Shown here: positions 47,272 to 59,410 of the stretch, in pieces | Layout: the number at the start of each line of letters is the position of its first letter | How positions within the stretch are numbered: the stretch's first letter is position 1 | Source of the DNA: Glandiceps talaboti | Lineage: Eukaryota; Hemichordata; Enteropneusta; Spengelidae | Length of the DNA stretch: 64,000 bases | NCBI RefSeq assembly: GCF_964340395.1 | Contig: NC_135556.1 | Coordinates: 26,936,562-27,000,561, forward strand | Reading direction: 5' to 3' | The notes under the pieces: generated by a model | What the model saw: the letters and a program-made list of their open reading frames with translations, nothing else | Told to the model about the DNA's origin: nothing | The model's database searches: none | Program-made: the position numbers and the translations under genes

Positions 47272-50200
47272 TTATATTTTGGGGAGTTTCTTGACTGCTG
47301 CTGTCTTCTTTATAGGACCTTTCCTTGGGTCTAATATTCTTTGATTGTCTGGTACACTGAAATAGCAAAACAAAGAGTTTGTGTCAATTTACACACATTG
47401 TGACAACCTTCTCCCCTGGTTTCCTCCTCCCATTTGTACAACACCTACCCTCTTATCCTCCCATCATTTGTGTGACCCCTCCCCTCTTTTCCAATTTGTA
47501 CAACCCTCCCCTCTTATCCTCTATTTGTTTGCCAACTCCCCTATTACCCTTCCATTTGAGACAACCCCACCTCTTATCCTTGCACCATGTGTGACCCCCT
47601 CTTATCCTCCCACCTTTTGTGCACCCCTCCCTTTTTATCCTCCCACCACTTGTACAAACCCCTCCCCCCTAACACCTTTCATTATCTGTGTCTATCTTTT
47701 TTGGTCAAGTGCAGAACACCTAAATGCTATCTAACAAATGAACAATTTGAGTAATTGAAGAAATCCTATTGACAACAAAGACAATCCCTCTGTCTTACTT
47801 TTGATAGTTCCTTGGACTGCTGCTATAAGACTCTGGTACTCCAGATAAAGCATTTCTCTTCTTCATCTCTTCAAGACTGTACTTTGCCTGATAATACGAA
47901 TGATGACAGAGTTAGTTGCTAAACCTGTAAAACCTACTTCTTTATTTCTAGGATTTACACTACAAAGACTTATAGCTACAAACTATGTATTTGTAGGGAC
48001 GCTAACAGCAACTATACCTTTGCTAATAAACAGATAAAAAAGGCAAAGATCTACTAGTCATCATTTCTATGGTCACAACATACTTATAGGAATATACACA
48101 CTACATACACATTTTGTATTATCTTTGAATGTAGTCTGTAAGGTACAGCCTGACAGGGCGCCCTCACACAACAGTCAGAGAGGAGGCCGATGAGGGCAGA
48201 ACAAGACAACATATCTCACAGTCTACCTTGAATGCAGACCAGTAAATATTGATATCATGCTTTCAATTAAAATCAACCATAAACCCAATGTTGTTACCAT
48301 AGAAATGAATGGAGTGCATCTAGTTATCTTCTTACAGTGCGAGTTGTCAAATTGTAAAATATATTACAGAATGTCTGCAGGTTATACACACATGCTAGCT
48401 ACTCAGGGGAGCAGTAATTGAGTCATACAATATGAAAATGACCCTTTGAGAAAGTGATGAGAGGGCCCTTTTCTGACTCAATTATCACATGATGGTAGCA
48501 TGAATGTATACCTTACAATTGATTGTTTGTCCCATGCTGTACGTAACTCCTCCTTCAAACCTGGAAAACAACATCTTAGACCTGTACACCATCTTGAAAC
48601 CAGCAAGTCAGCAACACTATAGTATAAACCTTTGCATTGTACAATGGACTGCAACATTATAGTGTGGACAATGCTTTGTACAATGGACTGCGGCACTGTA
48701 TTGTGAACCATTAAATTGTACAATACACCGCAACACTACAATATGCATTGTATAATGGACTGTAACACTATAGTATGAACCATTGCATTGTACAATGTGC
48801 TGTAACACTGCAATATGTATTGTAGTATGTTGATCATTGCATTGTGCAATGGAGTACAACACTGTACTATGAACCATTGTACAATGGAATGCCAAACTAT
48901 AGTATGTTGATCTTTGCACAGCCAACTGTACAATGCAGTGACCAACATGCTATACTGTTGCATTGCACTGTCTATGTTAACCTGGATTGAAACCAGTCAA
49001 AATATTACATTGTTACAGGAAAGTAACATATACCTGAATATGCAACATTTGAGTTCCATCGAGTCTATATATACACACACATTTGATTTTATAAATATGC
49101 TTTACAAAGAATTATGTTGACAATTTTCTTTATGGACAGCTTACTCACAGTTACTGGGTGAATTTTTAGTAGCATCGATTATTCAGCCACATGTCTTAAT
49201 ATGAATTCTCAAAACTTTGAAATATAAATTGTATGAACCGTTGTGATGATAACTACTTTGTGATGAGAACCACTCCAGTTAGTGGCCCGATTTCTTCATA
49301 GTGTGTATCTCAATGTGTAGACTTTATGATTCAAATATTACATATAGGTAAATTATATCATTGTCTATATTAAGTAGCTACAATGTTATTTTGGATTAGT
49401 TTGTCTACAGACCTTAGATATACATTGACACATAAATATTAGTTGAGAAACGACAAAATCAAGTGTCTACAACTCCAGGGGTAATTGACACTGGAATGTA
49501 TTTATTAGTTTGAAAACGACAAAATCAAGTGCTACAACTCCAGGGGTAATTGACACTGGAATGTATTTATTAGTTTGAAAACAACAAAATCAAGTGTCTA
49601 CAACTCCAGGTGTAATTGACACTGGAATGTATTTATTAGTTTGAAAATGACAAAATCAGGTGTCAACAAACTCTGTTTTCATGACAACACTGAACTGAAC
49701 ATTAGTTGGAAAACAAAACCTCAAGAAATGACATACTCATTGTTCACTTCATACACTGATATCTCTATAAACTCCCTAAGTTGGTGTTAAATTCTATGTC
49801 AAAACTCCCTAGGTTGGTGTGTTTAATTCTATGTTAATCTATTGTCTTCTCTAGTCTTATCTCAAGGTATAATGGGTTGTAATGTACTCAAGATTATTTT
49901 TTTAATTTCCCCCAGTAGATGATGACTTTGTTTTCATACATAGTTAAACACAGACTTTATATTACATGCCATTAACCACTAATTGTGTTATAAATTACTG
50001 TCTATACAAATTAGTAAATCAAACATTAACCCACCCAACCCCCACCCCCTTCTTTCTATAGTTGCCAGTTGTTTTTGTGTATGTACCTTATATTTTGGCT
50101 GTTTTAGTCTGTTAATCTCTAGTAAAGGTTTATGATTCTTTTTGTCAAATAATGAAATGAATGACCTGTATTTAAACACATCTTAAGTTTATATCATGGT

Positions 50201-53200
50201 TTCTTGCCTCATCAGAAGTTATAGTTTTATGAATAAGAATACAGGAACAACATGTATAAAGAAATTAAAATATTACACAGTATAGAACAAAAGTTGTGAT
50301 GACAAGGTTTGTTTACTGTGTTTGTTTGTTTGTTTAGCAGTTATATCACATGAGATAAAACGTTATCCCCTTTATACCAATCTGTTCTTTATCACCATGG
50401 TAACCATTAACCCTTTATATATACAATATTCAGTTCACACTGATTGGAACTTTACAGAGATAGCAGCAGTGTATGAACTCTTGAGTATATTCATGTGGTA
50501 CACATAAGTATTGTCTGTTTTAATATGATTGATTAATACACCTGTTGTGAGTCTTGTGATACGTAAGTGAAGCTGATAAATATAACAGTCATGTGAAATG
50601 TGATAACATACTATACCACACTTCTATGTTTGTCATATGTGCTTCATGTATTTAGCCAGATCCACAATAGGTGTATTAATGCAGAGTAACGTTGTGGTAT
50701 GGTTGAAACACACTTTAATTGGGACCAGTTACTAGCTAAAACTAGCAATGATACTGGGTACCCTAAATAGTAACTATGAAGTAACTACAGTGGTTTACAG
50801 GAATACACAAAACATTACATATCAACAAGTAAAGAATAAAGATAAGAATTATACCATCAGACGAATTAAATGAAGCAAAGCAAAGCAAAGCCACTCCCAA
50901 ATCTTAAATCTAGTATTAGCGAATATGAAAGTAGCAAATAACACATGATGCTTTAATTAAAAAGCAAAGGGGTGAGTATTGAAGGCATAATAAGTTGTTT
51001 TTTCACCTACATCATCATGTTTGACTCGCATAGCCTGTTGTTGTGGAACATTCAGAGAAACACTATTGAGATCATGCTGGTCATATTAAAGCAGTCCACA
51101 TGCAATCACATATATACCGTAATATATAGTCAAATAAAAACACAGAAAAAAGACAAAAAGTGCATGGTGTGGGTTAGATAGACTCAACACATAACATGAC
51201 AAAAACTGAATGTCAAGTTCAGTTTGCAAACAAAGTGCTAATTACAGACACCGAATTCTGACAAAGTGTTCTTTGGTGGCACGACTTTACGCAGTTAATG
51301 TGTACATCACAACATTACGTGGATGTGCATACAGTGTACATGACTACAAATTACATGGCAGTACTTGCTCTCAGCATCCACTAGATAACACCACATTATG
51401 TGCTTACAGTGTACACCACAAGATTACATCACATTACTTTCATAGATAACACACTAGTAAAGGGGATAGATGTCATATTTTCAACCGGAAAAACAAACAC
51501 AATAATTCTTGACCAAGGTTTATCTACTTTTTCCGATTGAGAGGGGGCATGTGTAGGTTTTGGAAGGACAGTCCTTCACATGCATATTCAGAATAAATGA
51601 CGTGGTCCTCACTTTCAAATTCACTATTGTTTACCTTACTAGTGTACAGTTCTTATAAGTTATATATACAAATGTACATGTACCCACAAATTTATAACTT
51701 TTTCCTCTCCAAATTTTGGACTAACAGTCATTTATTGGGAGCCTTGATGAATTTTTAGTTTCCATCTAAATGTTTTCCTATAAGTTTCACTTCAATACTA
51801 ACCACACCATTTACTTGAAGTAAGAAAACTCATGGCAATCTGATTTGGTTATTATACATATAACAACTTTAGGACATTTATAACTAGTCTACTTTCCTAT
51901 ACACGTTACAATACTACGATCATCTTCACTCACATTTAGTAAAAGTGGCAAAATTAAACGTTAATCTGGCTAAACTCCCTGCTGCACCAAGGGTGAATGG
52001 TGCATGTCAGTAGTAATCCATCACAAACTGACAGGCAGTTGTAATTGGTTACTTCCTTACGACAACAGCTCATTATTATTCAATTAGTACAGCTATTTTG
52101 ACCACCGCGGGAATTTAAAATAATATTTACTATTGAACTGCACCTCCAGTCTGAAACTAAATCACATGAGGACGCAATAACGTTATCATGTTTATATCAA
52201 TGCTGTCTTGGGTAGCACAGACTTCTGTGCTAGAGTAACCACTTTTACTATACATGAGTGGAGATGATCGTAGTTATCATAATGCATATAGGAAACTAGA
52301 CTAATTCATTACAAACAAACACACACATGTACACACATACAATACTCTAGCTGTACAAACACAATTCGTTGACTATACTAGTCAGACAAGGCATGTATAG
52401 TCTCTCATCCATTTTATCTACTGAGCATTATCATAACCTTCAGTTACCATGGCAATGGGAGATAGAACTACAGACAAACTTTTGACCTTATAATTCAGAT
52501 ATAGGTACAGTCAAATACAGTGAATATTAATTTTAATACTGCCTGGCTTCTATACTTTTGGTGACACCATTATTATACAAAATACAACCAATTAGATCCT
52601 ATCAAAGTATTCTGGTTTAATTGACAACCAATCAGAATTGATGTCTGTATTCTATTTCAATAAACAACCAATCAGAATACATGCCTTTATTCTGGATCAA
52701 TTGATAAGCAATCAGAATCTATGTACTCTGAATATTTGTTTCAATTAATTGGTATCCAATCAGAAAGCTTTACTCTGGTTCAAATGATACAATGCAGTTC
52801 TCAGTTTGCTATGTTGTGTAAAGGAAAGGTCAATGCCCTTTAGATAGAATGAATTGAAGACTTGTACATGTAACATAGAGTAGATGATATAGCAACCTAC
52901 ATCCTGATGATCTTTGAGTGCCTGATGTGATGATAACAATAACACCGATCAGAGGGAGATGTGAAGCATTGCGGGTAATATTAGACATGGAAAAATAAAA
53001 CAACACAATGTGAGAAGTTAGTAAGGTCTGGTTGGTGATGATCAGGTATATTGGATGGTTGGCATGGTGATCAGCCATATTGGATGGTTGGTATGGTGAT
53101 CAGCCATATTGGATGGTTGGGATGGTGATCAGCCATATTGGATGGTTGGTATGGTGATTGGCGATATTGAAAGTGTGGTTGGCATGACCAGCCATATTGT

Positions 53201-56200
53201 TAGGTTGGGGTAAGTATACTGCAAAATAAAAACAATGTAAATTGGTGAATATCATATCTTTAAAGATTACTTTGCAAAGTTAGATCAGCAGGTTTTGTTT
53301 GATAGTAGTATGTGCATGATGCATTTTGCTGTATTAGAATCATACCATAATATCTGTTGTGTAATTACATAAACCAATTTTACATAAACCCCCACATCCA
53401 CTTCAAGAGGTTTCCAAATGAATCTAAGTACAACTACAAAATCATAGGTATCTGGCTAGCTATGCAACGTGTATTTCATGACCATATTTTGGTTTAATTC
53501 ATTGTAACAAGAAACACATTTGAACACCCTTCTCAATATCTATTCCATATTGTATTTGATGGTTTGGGTGATGGTAGGGCATTGTATACTGGAAAAGAAT
53601 AAATGTGAAATCATATTGTATTCTGTGATCTATAATTATATGGATGCATCATTGGCAGTGGATTGATTGACAACAATATATACTGGTATAAGACGTAATC
53701 CCTGGTACTTTGTACATGATACCATAGACCCTCCACGTGTGTTACTTACGCTACAGCCAATATCACCAGACCTCACCAAAACAATGGGTGTCACAAATGT
53801 ATTTTCACCTTCAAGTTGGTTCATACACATAAAGACAACACTTCAGACATGCCAACTCAAGGAATTCATTACAAATGAAAACAAAATGGAAAGTGTTGGA
53901 GTGTCTAAAGTGTTGTTCTTACCAACCAGTATTGTACAAACCAAGATAAAAATAGATTTATGACACACTGTTTCTGCAAGGTTAAGTGAAATTGGTTGTG
54001 TAAGCTGTTTATTATAACACAGACCTATATGACATAGCTGATTCTCTCTTGGAAATCACTCACAGAATATAGTAATCTCTGTTGGTACATATATACTTAC
54101 GGTAGCAAAGCATCAACTAATGGCAATGTAAAAAGTAACAATAGTCGGTATGTGACTCTCACAGTGACAAAGTGATGGGAGTGGGGGTTACCCCAGGGAT
54201 GGGGAGAGGAGGGGTTAGAGTATTGAAGGCATGTCACACATTATTCTCCACACACTATGTTTAGACAATGACCAGTGACAGATTTGAGTGATCAAAACCA
54301 GTGATTTTATACAAATGTATGCTGAAATGAAAGTGATTACCAACTTTGATGATAATAATGATGATAACGATGTATTCTTACTGGATGTATGGATCAAGCT
54401 ATGCTTACATTTGCCAAAGCAAAATAAATGAACACTAAATATTGTCGTCTACTTGTTGTAAATATCACTGTCACTTCAGTATGACTTCTCATATGAATAT
54501 TGCATTTTATTGTTTTCACTCGTTTCCAACAACAAAACTGCTCCCCATTGATAAAGCAAGTAATATAATAAACTCACCTGTCCAATTTCTGTCAAATATG
54601 TCTTTCTTTCATCATTAGCTTTGTGAAATGCCTGTTATGTATAAAAACATTCAATAGCATGAATATTGTTCATTGACACATACATAGGCTGGGGTGATGA
54701 CTTAGTGCATCATATGTGTGTTGTCCTACTGGAGATGACGTATATATATTGGTATGCCCTTGCAATATGATCTCAGGTAAGATTTGGTAAACAGGACACT
54801 TTCCCAGAAGTTGGTGAAGGTCAGAATGGGCAATACCTTCTGGAAAAGGAGACATTGATATTTCATAATTTGGAATCTAGAATGATGGCCTCTGGAGTCT
54901 TGTGTTGACTGTCTTGACAGTATTAATGATGTAACAAGAGTTAGCTCAGTTTCCATTTTACAATGGGTAACACTGAAGTAAAGCATTTTTCTCTATGCAT
55001 GAGTAGCACTGCACTCATTTATAGCATTCATATCAAGTGTAAAAGTACACTCTTTCAACTGGTGTATTTACAAGCCTGGCATGTGGCCTTTCCAATGTGG
55101 TCAATTTGCAAATGATACAGTATACTTTTACACTTGATATGGATGCTATAAGTGATTGTGATACAAACAGAAAATGCTTTACTTTGGTGTTGTGGGTTGT
55201 ATTAAGCATGTTGTAAGTGGGTAATTGTAAATCACAAGATATCTATGAATTTCTATTCCCATGTTATGGGAGAACACAACCAGGAAATTTACTTACATGC
55301 AATTAGCTATAGAGTTCTCAAAATGCTATTATTTACCTTTGATTCTTGATCCAATCTCCATTCATAGTCTCTTAGCTGACTCTCTAAACTAGCTTTGTCT
55401 TTGTCTAGCTGCCTCATAAGTTTCTTAAGTCCTGCCTGTCAGACAGAAAATAAAATAAAAACTGTTATTCTCTAAATGTCTGATATTATGATGATAAAGT
55501 ACTGAAGTACAGATGACTTGACTATATTATTTATCTAACTCTTCTTTCATATGACACAGAAAGTATATAACAGGACAAAATATATATGCAAAATTTTGTT
55601 GACATTATGAAATTGACAGTGTATTTACTATGGTATGGGAACCCTTGTTACAGAGAATGAACTGGCATAAATATTTGTGAGGAATCTCTACAGCAAATTG
55701 TTTACTGGTAAGATGACTGGGCATATCTCACTAAAGTGACCAAGATGCTGTCATCAAAGTTTTAAAAAAAAACTTTTTACACTTTGATACCAATTAGGAT
55801 ACCTATAGGAATGTCACAAACCAGTAACTTGACATGTATTTACAATAGTACATTAAATGCAAACATTTTGAAAACAAGAATATAAAAAAAATTATGATCT
55901 ATCAATTATAAGATTACAGTACTTTGAAATTGATATATCAATAAATTTATTTCTCAATAAACAAACTTATTTTCACTGAAAACCAGTGTAACCATATGTA
56001 CTTGTGAAGAATATTCACATCATATCATATCACATCACAACACAACACATCACATCACATCACAACACAACACATCACATCACATCACATCACATATCAC
56101 ATCACATCACATCACATCACATCACATCACAACACAACACAACACAACAAATCACACCACATCACATCACATCACATCACATCACATCGTATCACATCAC

Positions 56201-58868
56201 ATCACATCACATCACATCACATCATAACACATCATATCACATATCACATCACATCACATCACATCACATCACATCACACCACATCACATCGTATCACATC
56301 ACATCACATCACATCACATCACATCACATCACATCACATCATAACACATCATATCACATCACATCACATCACATCACATCACATCACATCACATCACACC
56401 ACAACACATCACATCACATCACATCACATCACATCACATCACATCACAACACATCACATCACATCACATCACATCACAACACATCACATCACATCACATC
56501 ACATCACATCACATCACATCACATCACATCACATCACATCACATCACATCACATCACAACACATCACATCACATCACATCACATCATATCACATCACATC
56601 ACATCACATCACAACATAGTACTGTAAAATATGATAATTACCTCATTGAGTTCATCATATGATTTCATTTCTGTGTTCTGTCCTTTGGCATTTCTTTTGG
56701 CTTCATCTACCTTTTCTCTAAACATTAATATCTGTTTTTCTAATTGTTGGTTAAGTTCTTCTTGTGTTTCAAAACGAGTTTTCCATTCATTGCCTGTAAA
56801 TGAGAAGGATTATAAAAGTGAACATCAGATTTAGATATTTTTAAAATGAAAATGCAAAAATTGAAAATATCTGTTTTTGTAAAAGTTGTCTGTATATTAT
56901 ATGCAAGGGCCTGGATTATATGAACCTTAAAGGCTTTCTTCTGTGTCTCGCCAAGGTTAGCTTGCTATATTATAAATTAGTTCACACTCTGTGTGTATGT
57001 CTGTATAGTGATGTGGCTCACACTGTGTGTGTATGTCTGCATGGTGATGTGGCTCACACTATGTGTGTATGTCTGTATGGTGATGTGGTTCACAACAAAC
57101 CTTGGGTTATAAGCCACCTGGTGGGAAGTACCAGTATATGTATAGCTTGTTCATAATTCACCACGTGAGTTCAAACAATGTCAATATTATAGTTTCAAGT
57201 GTAAACAAGTTTAATACAAAGAGTGTGACTGTATAACAAATATACATAGATTGGGTACTATACTGTCAGTCATAATAGGTGGAACAGAGATCTACAAAAT
57301 GTGCACATAATCTATGCATAGACCCTCCACCAACGTTGGTGGAGGGTCTATGGTCTATGAGATTATATTTTGAATACCTCTATTCATCTCTAACATTTAC
57401 ATACAACTGCAAGTTACTATGACAACTTTAGTTCTGACAAGTCCAGACTCAAACTAAAGTTATTATTATGATTACTGTTGTATGTACATACTAGTAGGTT
57501 CCAGTACAGACAAGAAAAAGCTGTTTCCTTGTCTGTGGTTACAGTGAAAATTAACAAATAGTACAGAGTACGGGGAAAAAAACATTTATACCGCAACCAG
57601 GATATACTTGTATGTGCATTTAAGAAACTATTCCTCTTATTTCTAAACACTTTCTAGTAAGATGGACAATGAAAGGAAAGTTTCTTTGACAGCATCCAGA
57701 ATTACATTTACTTTCTAATAATGAATTGTTCCTGTACAACAAACCTGCAATATAAACCATTTGTAATAATACAACATTTACTAGTAGCATACCTTCCTCT
57801 CCGACTCCATCTAATCTCTTCTCCAATTCAGCAACAGTTATCCTTAATTCTCCTGTTGACTGTTCCAACATTTCCCTGAAAACCAAATATGAATCAATAA
57901 CAATGAATGAACATCTGCATCTGGTCACACAGTCTCTGAACAAAGCTAAAAACAATTTTCATACAGTATGATGATAATAAAGGCATTAGACAACACAACA
58001 AAATTCTAGTTATTGTCACTATAAGTATAAACCCATTGTTAATATTATTGTATATAATTATTTAATGTTGTATAATTTGTTTACTGGCTGTCAAAAAAAT
58101 AACACATTGGTATCATTTTTTTCTTCAAGTCGAAGGGTTCCTGAGTTTACGACTCAGTTTGAAATGGTGCAATTAGTACATTCAGTATTGATAATCAATA
58201 CATGCTAATAAATGGCAAATATTTATGACAAGGCGTGGGAAGTTTGGTAAATACTGCCAGTCTGTATAAAATTGTGACTTTATTGGAATAAATGTTTCAT
58301 ATTTATATATCTCTCGTTTTATTTTAACAACAATACACTGTGGGGTAACTGGAGGGAAGTTGGCACACGTTGTACCAACACTGCACTGACCCCAACTAAC
58401 CCAATCAATATCACTGACACTGTCTTCCTCTTTTCGTTCAGTATGTAAATTTCTAACGACATAACGTGTACGGTGTAGGGTAGTTGAAAAACTCAGCCGG
58501 TTTCCACTCAATAGGTACTAGAAATGCGTCGTTTGGATTATCTCCACTAATGTTATGTCTTAATAAACACTAGCGTTTTATATACTAGTCAATACAAAAC
58601 AACAAAAAGTCACTATCGCCCGTATCGGTTGCTCCCCGTGCACAACCCGGACATGATAACTTAGTTCAAACTGGATTGATTGAATAACGTTTCAGCAGTT
58701 TGCAGCCAATGAACCGTCTCAACTTTCGACTCTCGTGCAGATTACTGCTGCCTTTGAGAAAAATAGACTTTGAAAACATTGTACTTACTTCATTTGGCGT
58801 TCTTGTTGTACCTCAGCCCTCAGGCGATCTACATCGAATTCATCGTCGTCCATGTCTCCTATCGCCAT
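47272..58868 (-). CDS. CCDC169: CCDC169-like coiled-coil protein
   Basis: Seven exons: 58789-58868 (ATG), 57793-57875, 56642-56793, 55337-55435, 54578-54631, 47799-47887 and 47272-47356 (TAA). All are GT-AG with phases 2, 1, 0, 0, 0, 2, giving 213 aa; my recollection of human CCDC169 is 214. Landmarks I associate with the human protein are NEWKTRFETQEELNQQLEKQ, QLRDYEWRLDQESKAFHK, NDERKTYLTEIGQ and the basic end RKGPIKKTAAVKKLPKI. The protein is almost all coiled coil (about residues 14-145) with a basic, proline-containing tail; no signal peptide or membrane segment. Its biochemical role is not established. Intron 5 is about 6.7 kb and full of minisatellites. The start codon is in a CpG-retaining segment and is followed by the acidic MDDDEFDVDRL. 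Confidence 0.88.
47400..47690. repeat. Pyrimidine-rich degenerate minisatellite in CCDC169 intron 6
   Basis: About seven degenerate units of roughly 40 bp containing CCCCTCTTATCCTCC and TTTGTACAACCCC. Strong strand asymmetry (C+T on the + strand). Confidence 0.7.
48176..48228. repeat. Short dispersed repeat shared with 23221-23272
   Basis: GAGGAGGCCGATGAGGGC and GACAACATATCTCACAGTC are the reverse complement, with changes, of the sequence at 23221-23272. Confidence 0.5.
48600..48965. repeat. 39-40-bp degenerate repeat in CCDC169 intron 5
   Basis: TTGTACAATGGACTGCAACA and TATAGTATGAACCATT blocks recur at about 39-40 bp (GTACAATGG at 48639 and 48678), roughly nine copies with drift. Confidence 0.75.
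49445..49665. repeat. 66-bp tandem repeat, about 3.3 copies
   Basis: Units begin ACGACAAAATCAAGTG and contain CTACAACTCCAGG, GTAATTGACACTGGAATGTA and TTTATTAGTTTG. The copies are nearly identical. Confidence 0.85.
49666..51905. other. CCDC169 intron 5; no extra exon accepted
   Basis: A short direct repeat (ACTCCCTAAGTTGGTGT) is at 49769-49826. A possible exon at about 50099-50170 (-) was examined and rejected on reading phase. The rest is unremarkable AT-rich sequence. Confidence 0.4.
51906..52300. mobile_element. MITE family D, fullest copy, in CCDC169 intron 5
   Basis: Left arm ACTACGATCATCTTCACTCA then TTTAGTAAAAGTGG; right arm, inverted, CCACTTTTACTATACATGAG then TGGAGATGATCGTAGTTAT. 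The arms are about 40 bp. ATAGGAAACTAGACTA follows the right arm, as AGTCTAGTTCCTATA does in the remnants at 38424-38580. A similar ATAGGAACTAGACTAATG block is at about 22680. Confidence 0.7.
52577..52770. repeat. 40-bp repeat with recurring CCAATCAG boxes
   Basis: CCAATCAG occurs at 52628, 52668 and 52756, with CCAATTAG at 52588 and GCAATCAG at 52708, so spacing is 40, 40, 40 and 48 bp. TCAATTGACAA/TTTCAATAAACAA precedes each box. CCAAT is the NF-Y core, but position deep in an intron makes function unproven. Confidence 0.75.
53037..53190. repeat. 29-30-bp tandem repeat, about five copies
   Basis: Unit TATTGGATGGTTGGTATGGT then GATCAGCCA, with small variations in the last two copies. Confidence 0.85.
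53716..53735. repeat. CCATAGACCCTCCAC element end in CCDC169 intron 5
   Basis: Same 15-base word as at 24317-24335 and in the palindrome at 57317-57352. Confidence 0.45.
54969..55191. mobile_element. Palindromic MITE family A, copy 2, in CCDC169 intron 4
   Basis: AACACTGAAGTAAAGCATTT at the left and AAATGCTTTACTTTGGTGTT at the right are inverted ends; ATAGCATTCATATCAAGTG and CACTTGATATGGATGCTAT are internal arms. About 223 bp. It is the most complete copy in the window. Confidence 0.8.
56017..56616. repeat. (ATCAC)n pentanucleotide array, 600 bp, in CCDC169 intron 3
   Basis: Tandem CATCACATCA with AACAC, ATAAC, ATATC and CGTATC variants. A block from CATCGTATCAC to CATAACACATCATATCAC appears twice, showing block duplication. 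It ends 25 bp from the 5' splice site of exon 3. The 207-codon His/Ser/Thr open frame through it is a repeat artefact. Confidence 0.95.
56985..57095. repeat. 36-bp tandem repeat, three copies
   Basis: Unit CACACTGTGTGTGTATGTCT then GCATGGTGATGTGGCT, in CCDC169 intron 2. Confidence 0.8.
57317..57352. repeat. Perfect 36-bp palindrome CATAGACCCTCCACCAAC / inverse
   Basis: CATAGACCCTCCACCAAC is followed immediately by its exact reverse complement, with no loop. Weaker pairing continues outward (ATAATCT and AGATTAT). It shares its arm with 24317 and 53716. Confidence 0.85.
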
Positions 58869-59322
58869 TCTGTTTCTCGTCAATATCGACCCTCGACGAT
58901 CACTGCGCAAGCGTGGTTGCTATTAGAAACAGAACACAACAACAACGTCATCGTTCGCCCAAAGCAAAGGAAATCCGAGTTTACTCGCTTTTACTCTACA
59001 TGTACATCCACAATGTGGCACGTAAGAGCTGCTTATTTTAAATGAAACCCCATTTTCCCTAAAACAATTGACTTTTTTTCATTTGGTTGAAATCCAAGAT
59101 GTAAATTGTTACGATAAATGCAATCGTAGGGATATGACCTGCAAAAAGGACGATGGAACAACACCAAAACTTCCGACGTTTCGACTAAGCTTATTATGCA
59201 TATGGTAAGCTTATTTAGTGTAACAAGGTCTATCGAGTAATTCTTAGAATAAAGTTAACAGTCATAGATTGATTACCTGGATGTATGTTAATTTTGTATT
59301 GTTTAAGCAAGAAGTTGGATAT

Positions 59323-59323
<1 letters not shown>
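58869..59323. promoter_or_regulatory. CCDC169 upstream region
   Basis: The sequence before the CCDC169 ATG (58890-58990) is richer in CpG (TCGACCCTCGACGATCACTG region) than most of the window, as expected near an invertebrate promoter. No TATA box could be assigned. Confidence 0.4.
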
Positions 59324-59390
<67 letters not shown>

Positions 59391-59410
59391 TGTATTTATG
59401 TATTCATTTA
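59324..59410. repeat. (TATT)n microsatellite
   Basis: About 18 TATT/TTTA tetramers with ATGT and ATTC variants at the right edge. Confidence 0.9.

Noticed and set aside
48511-48562. Possible CCDC169 exon (- strand) with LKEELRTAWDKQSIV
   Set aside because: Same phase conflict; phase 0 begins GTT TGA. The model without it gives a family-length protein.
50099-50170. Possible CCDC169 exon (- strand) encoding SFISLFDKKNHKPLLEINRL
   Set aside because: It has acceptor- and donor-like ends, but it needs phase 2 entry while exon 5 ends in phase 0; phase 0 reading meets a stop. Exon 5 joins exon 6 directly in phase with the expected protein length.
56004-56627. 207-codon His/Ser/Thr open frame
   Set aside because: Product of the (ATCAC)n array in a CCDC169 intron.
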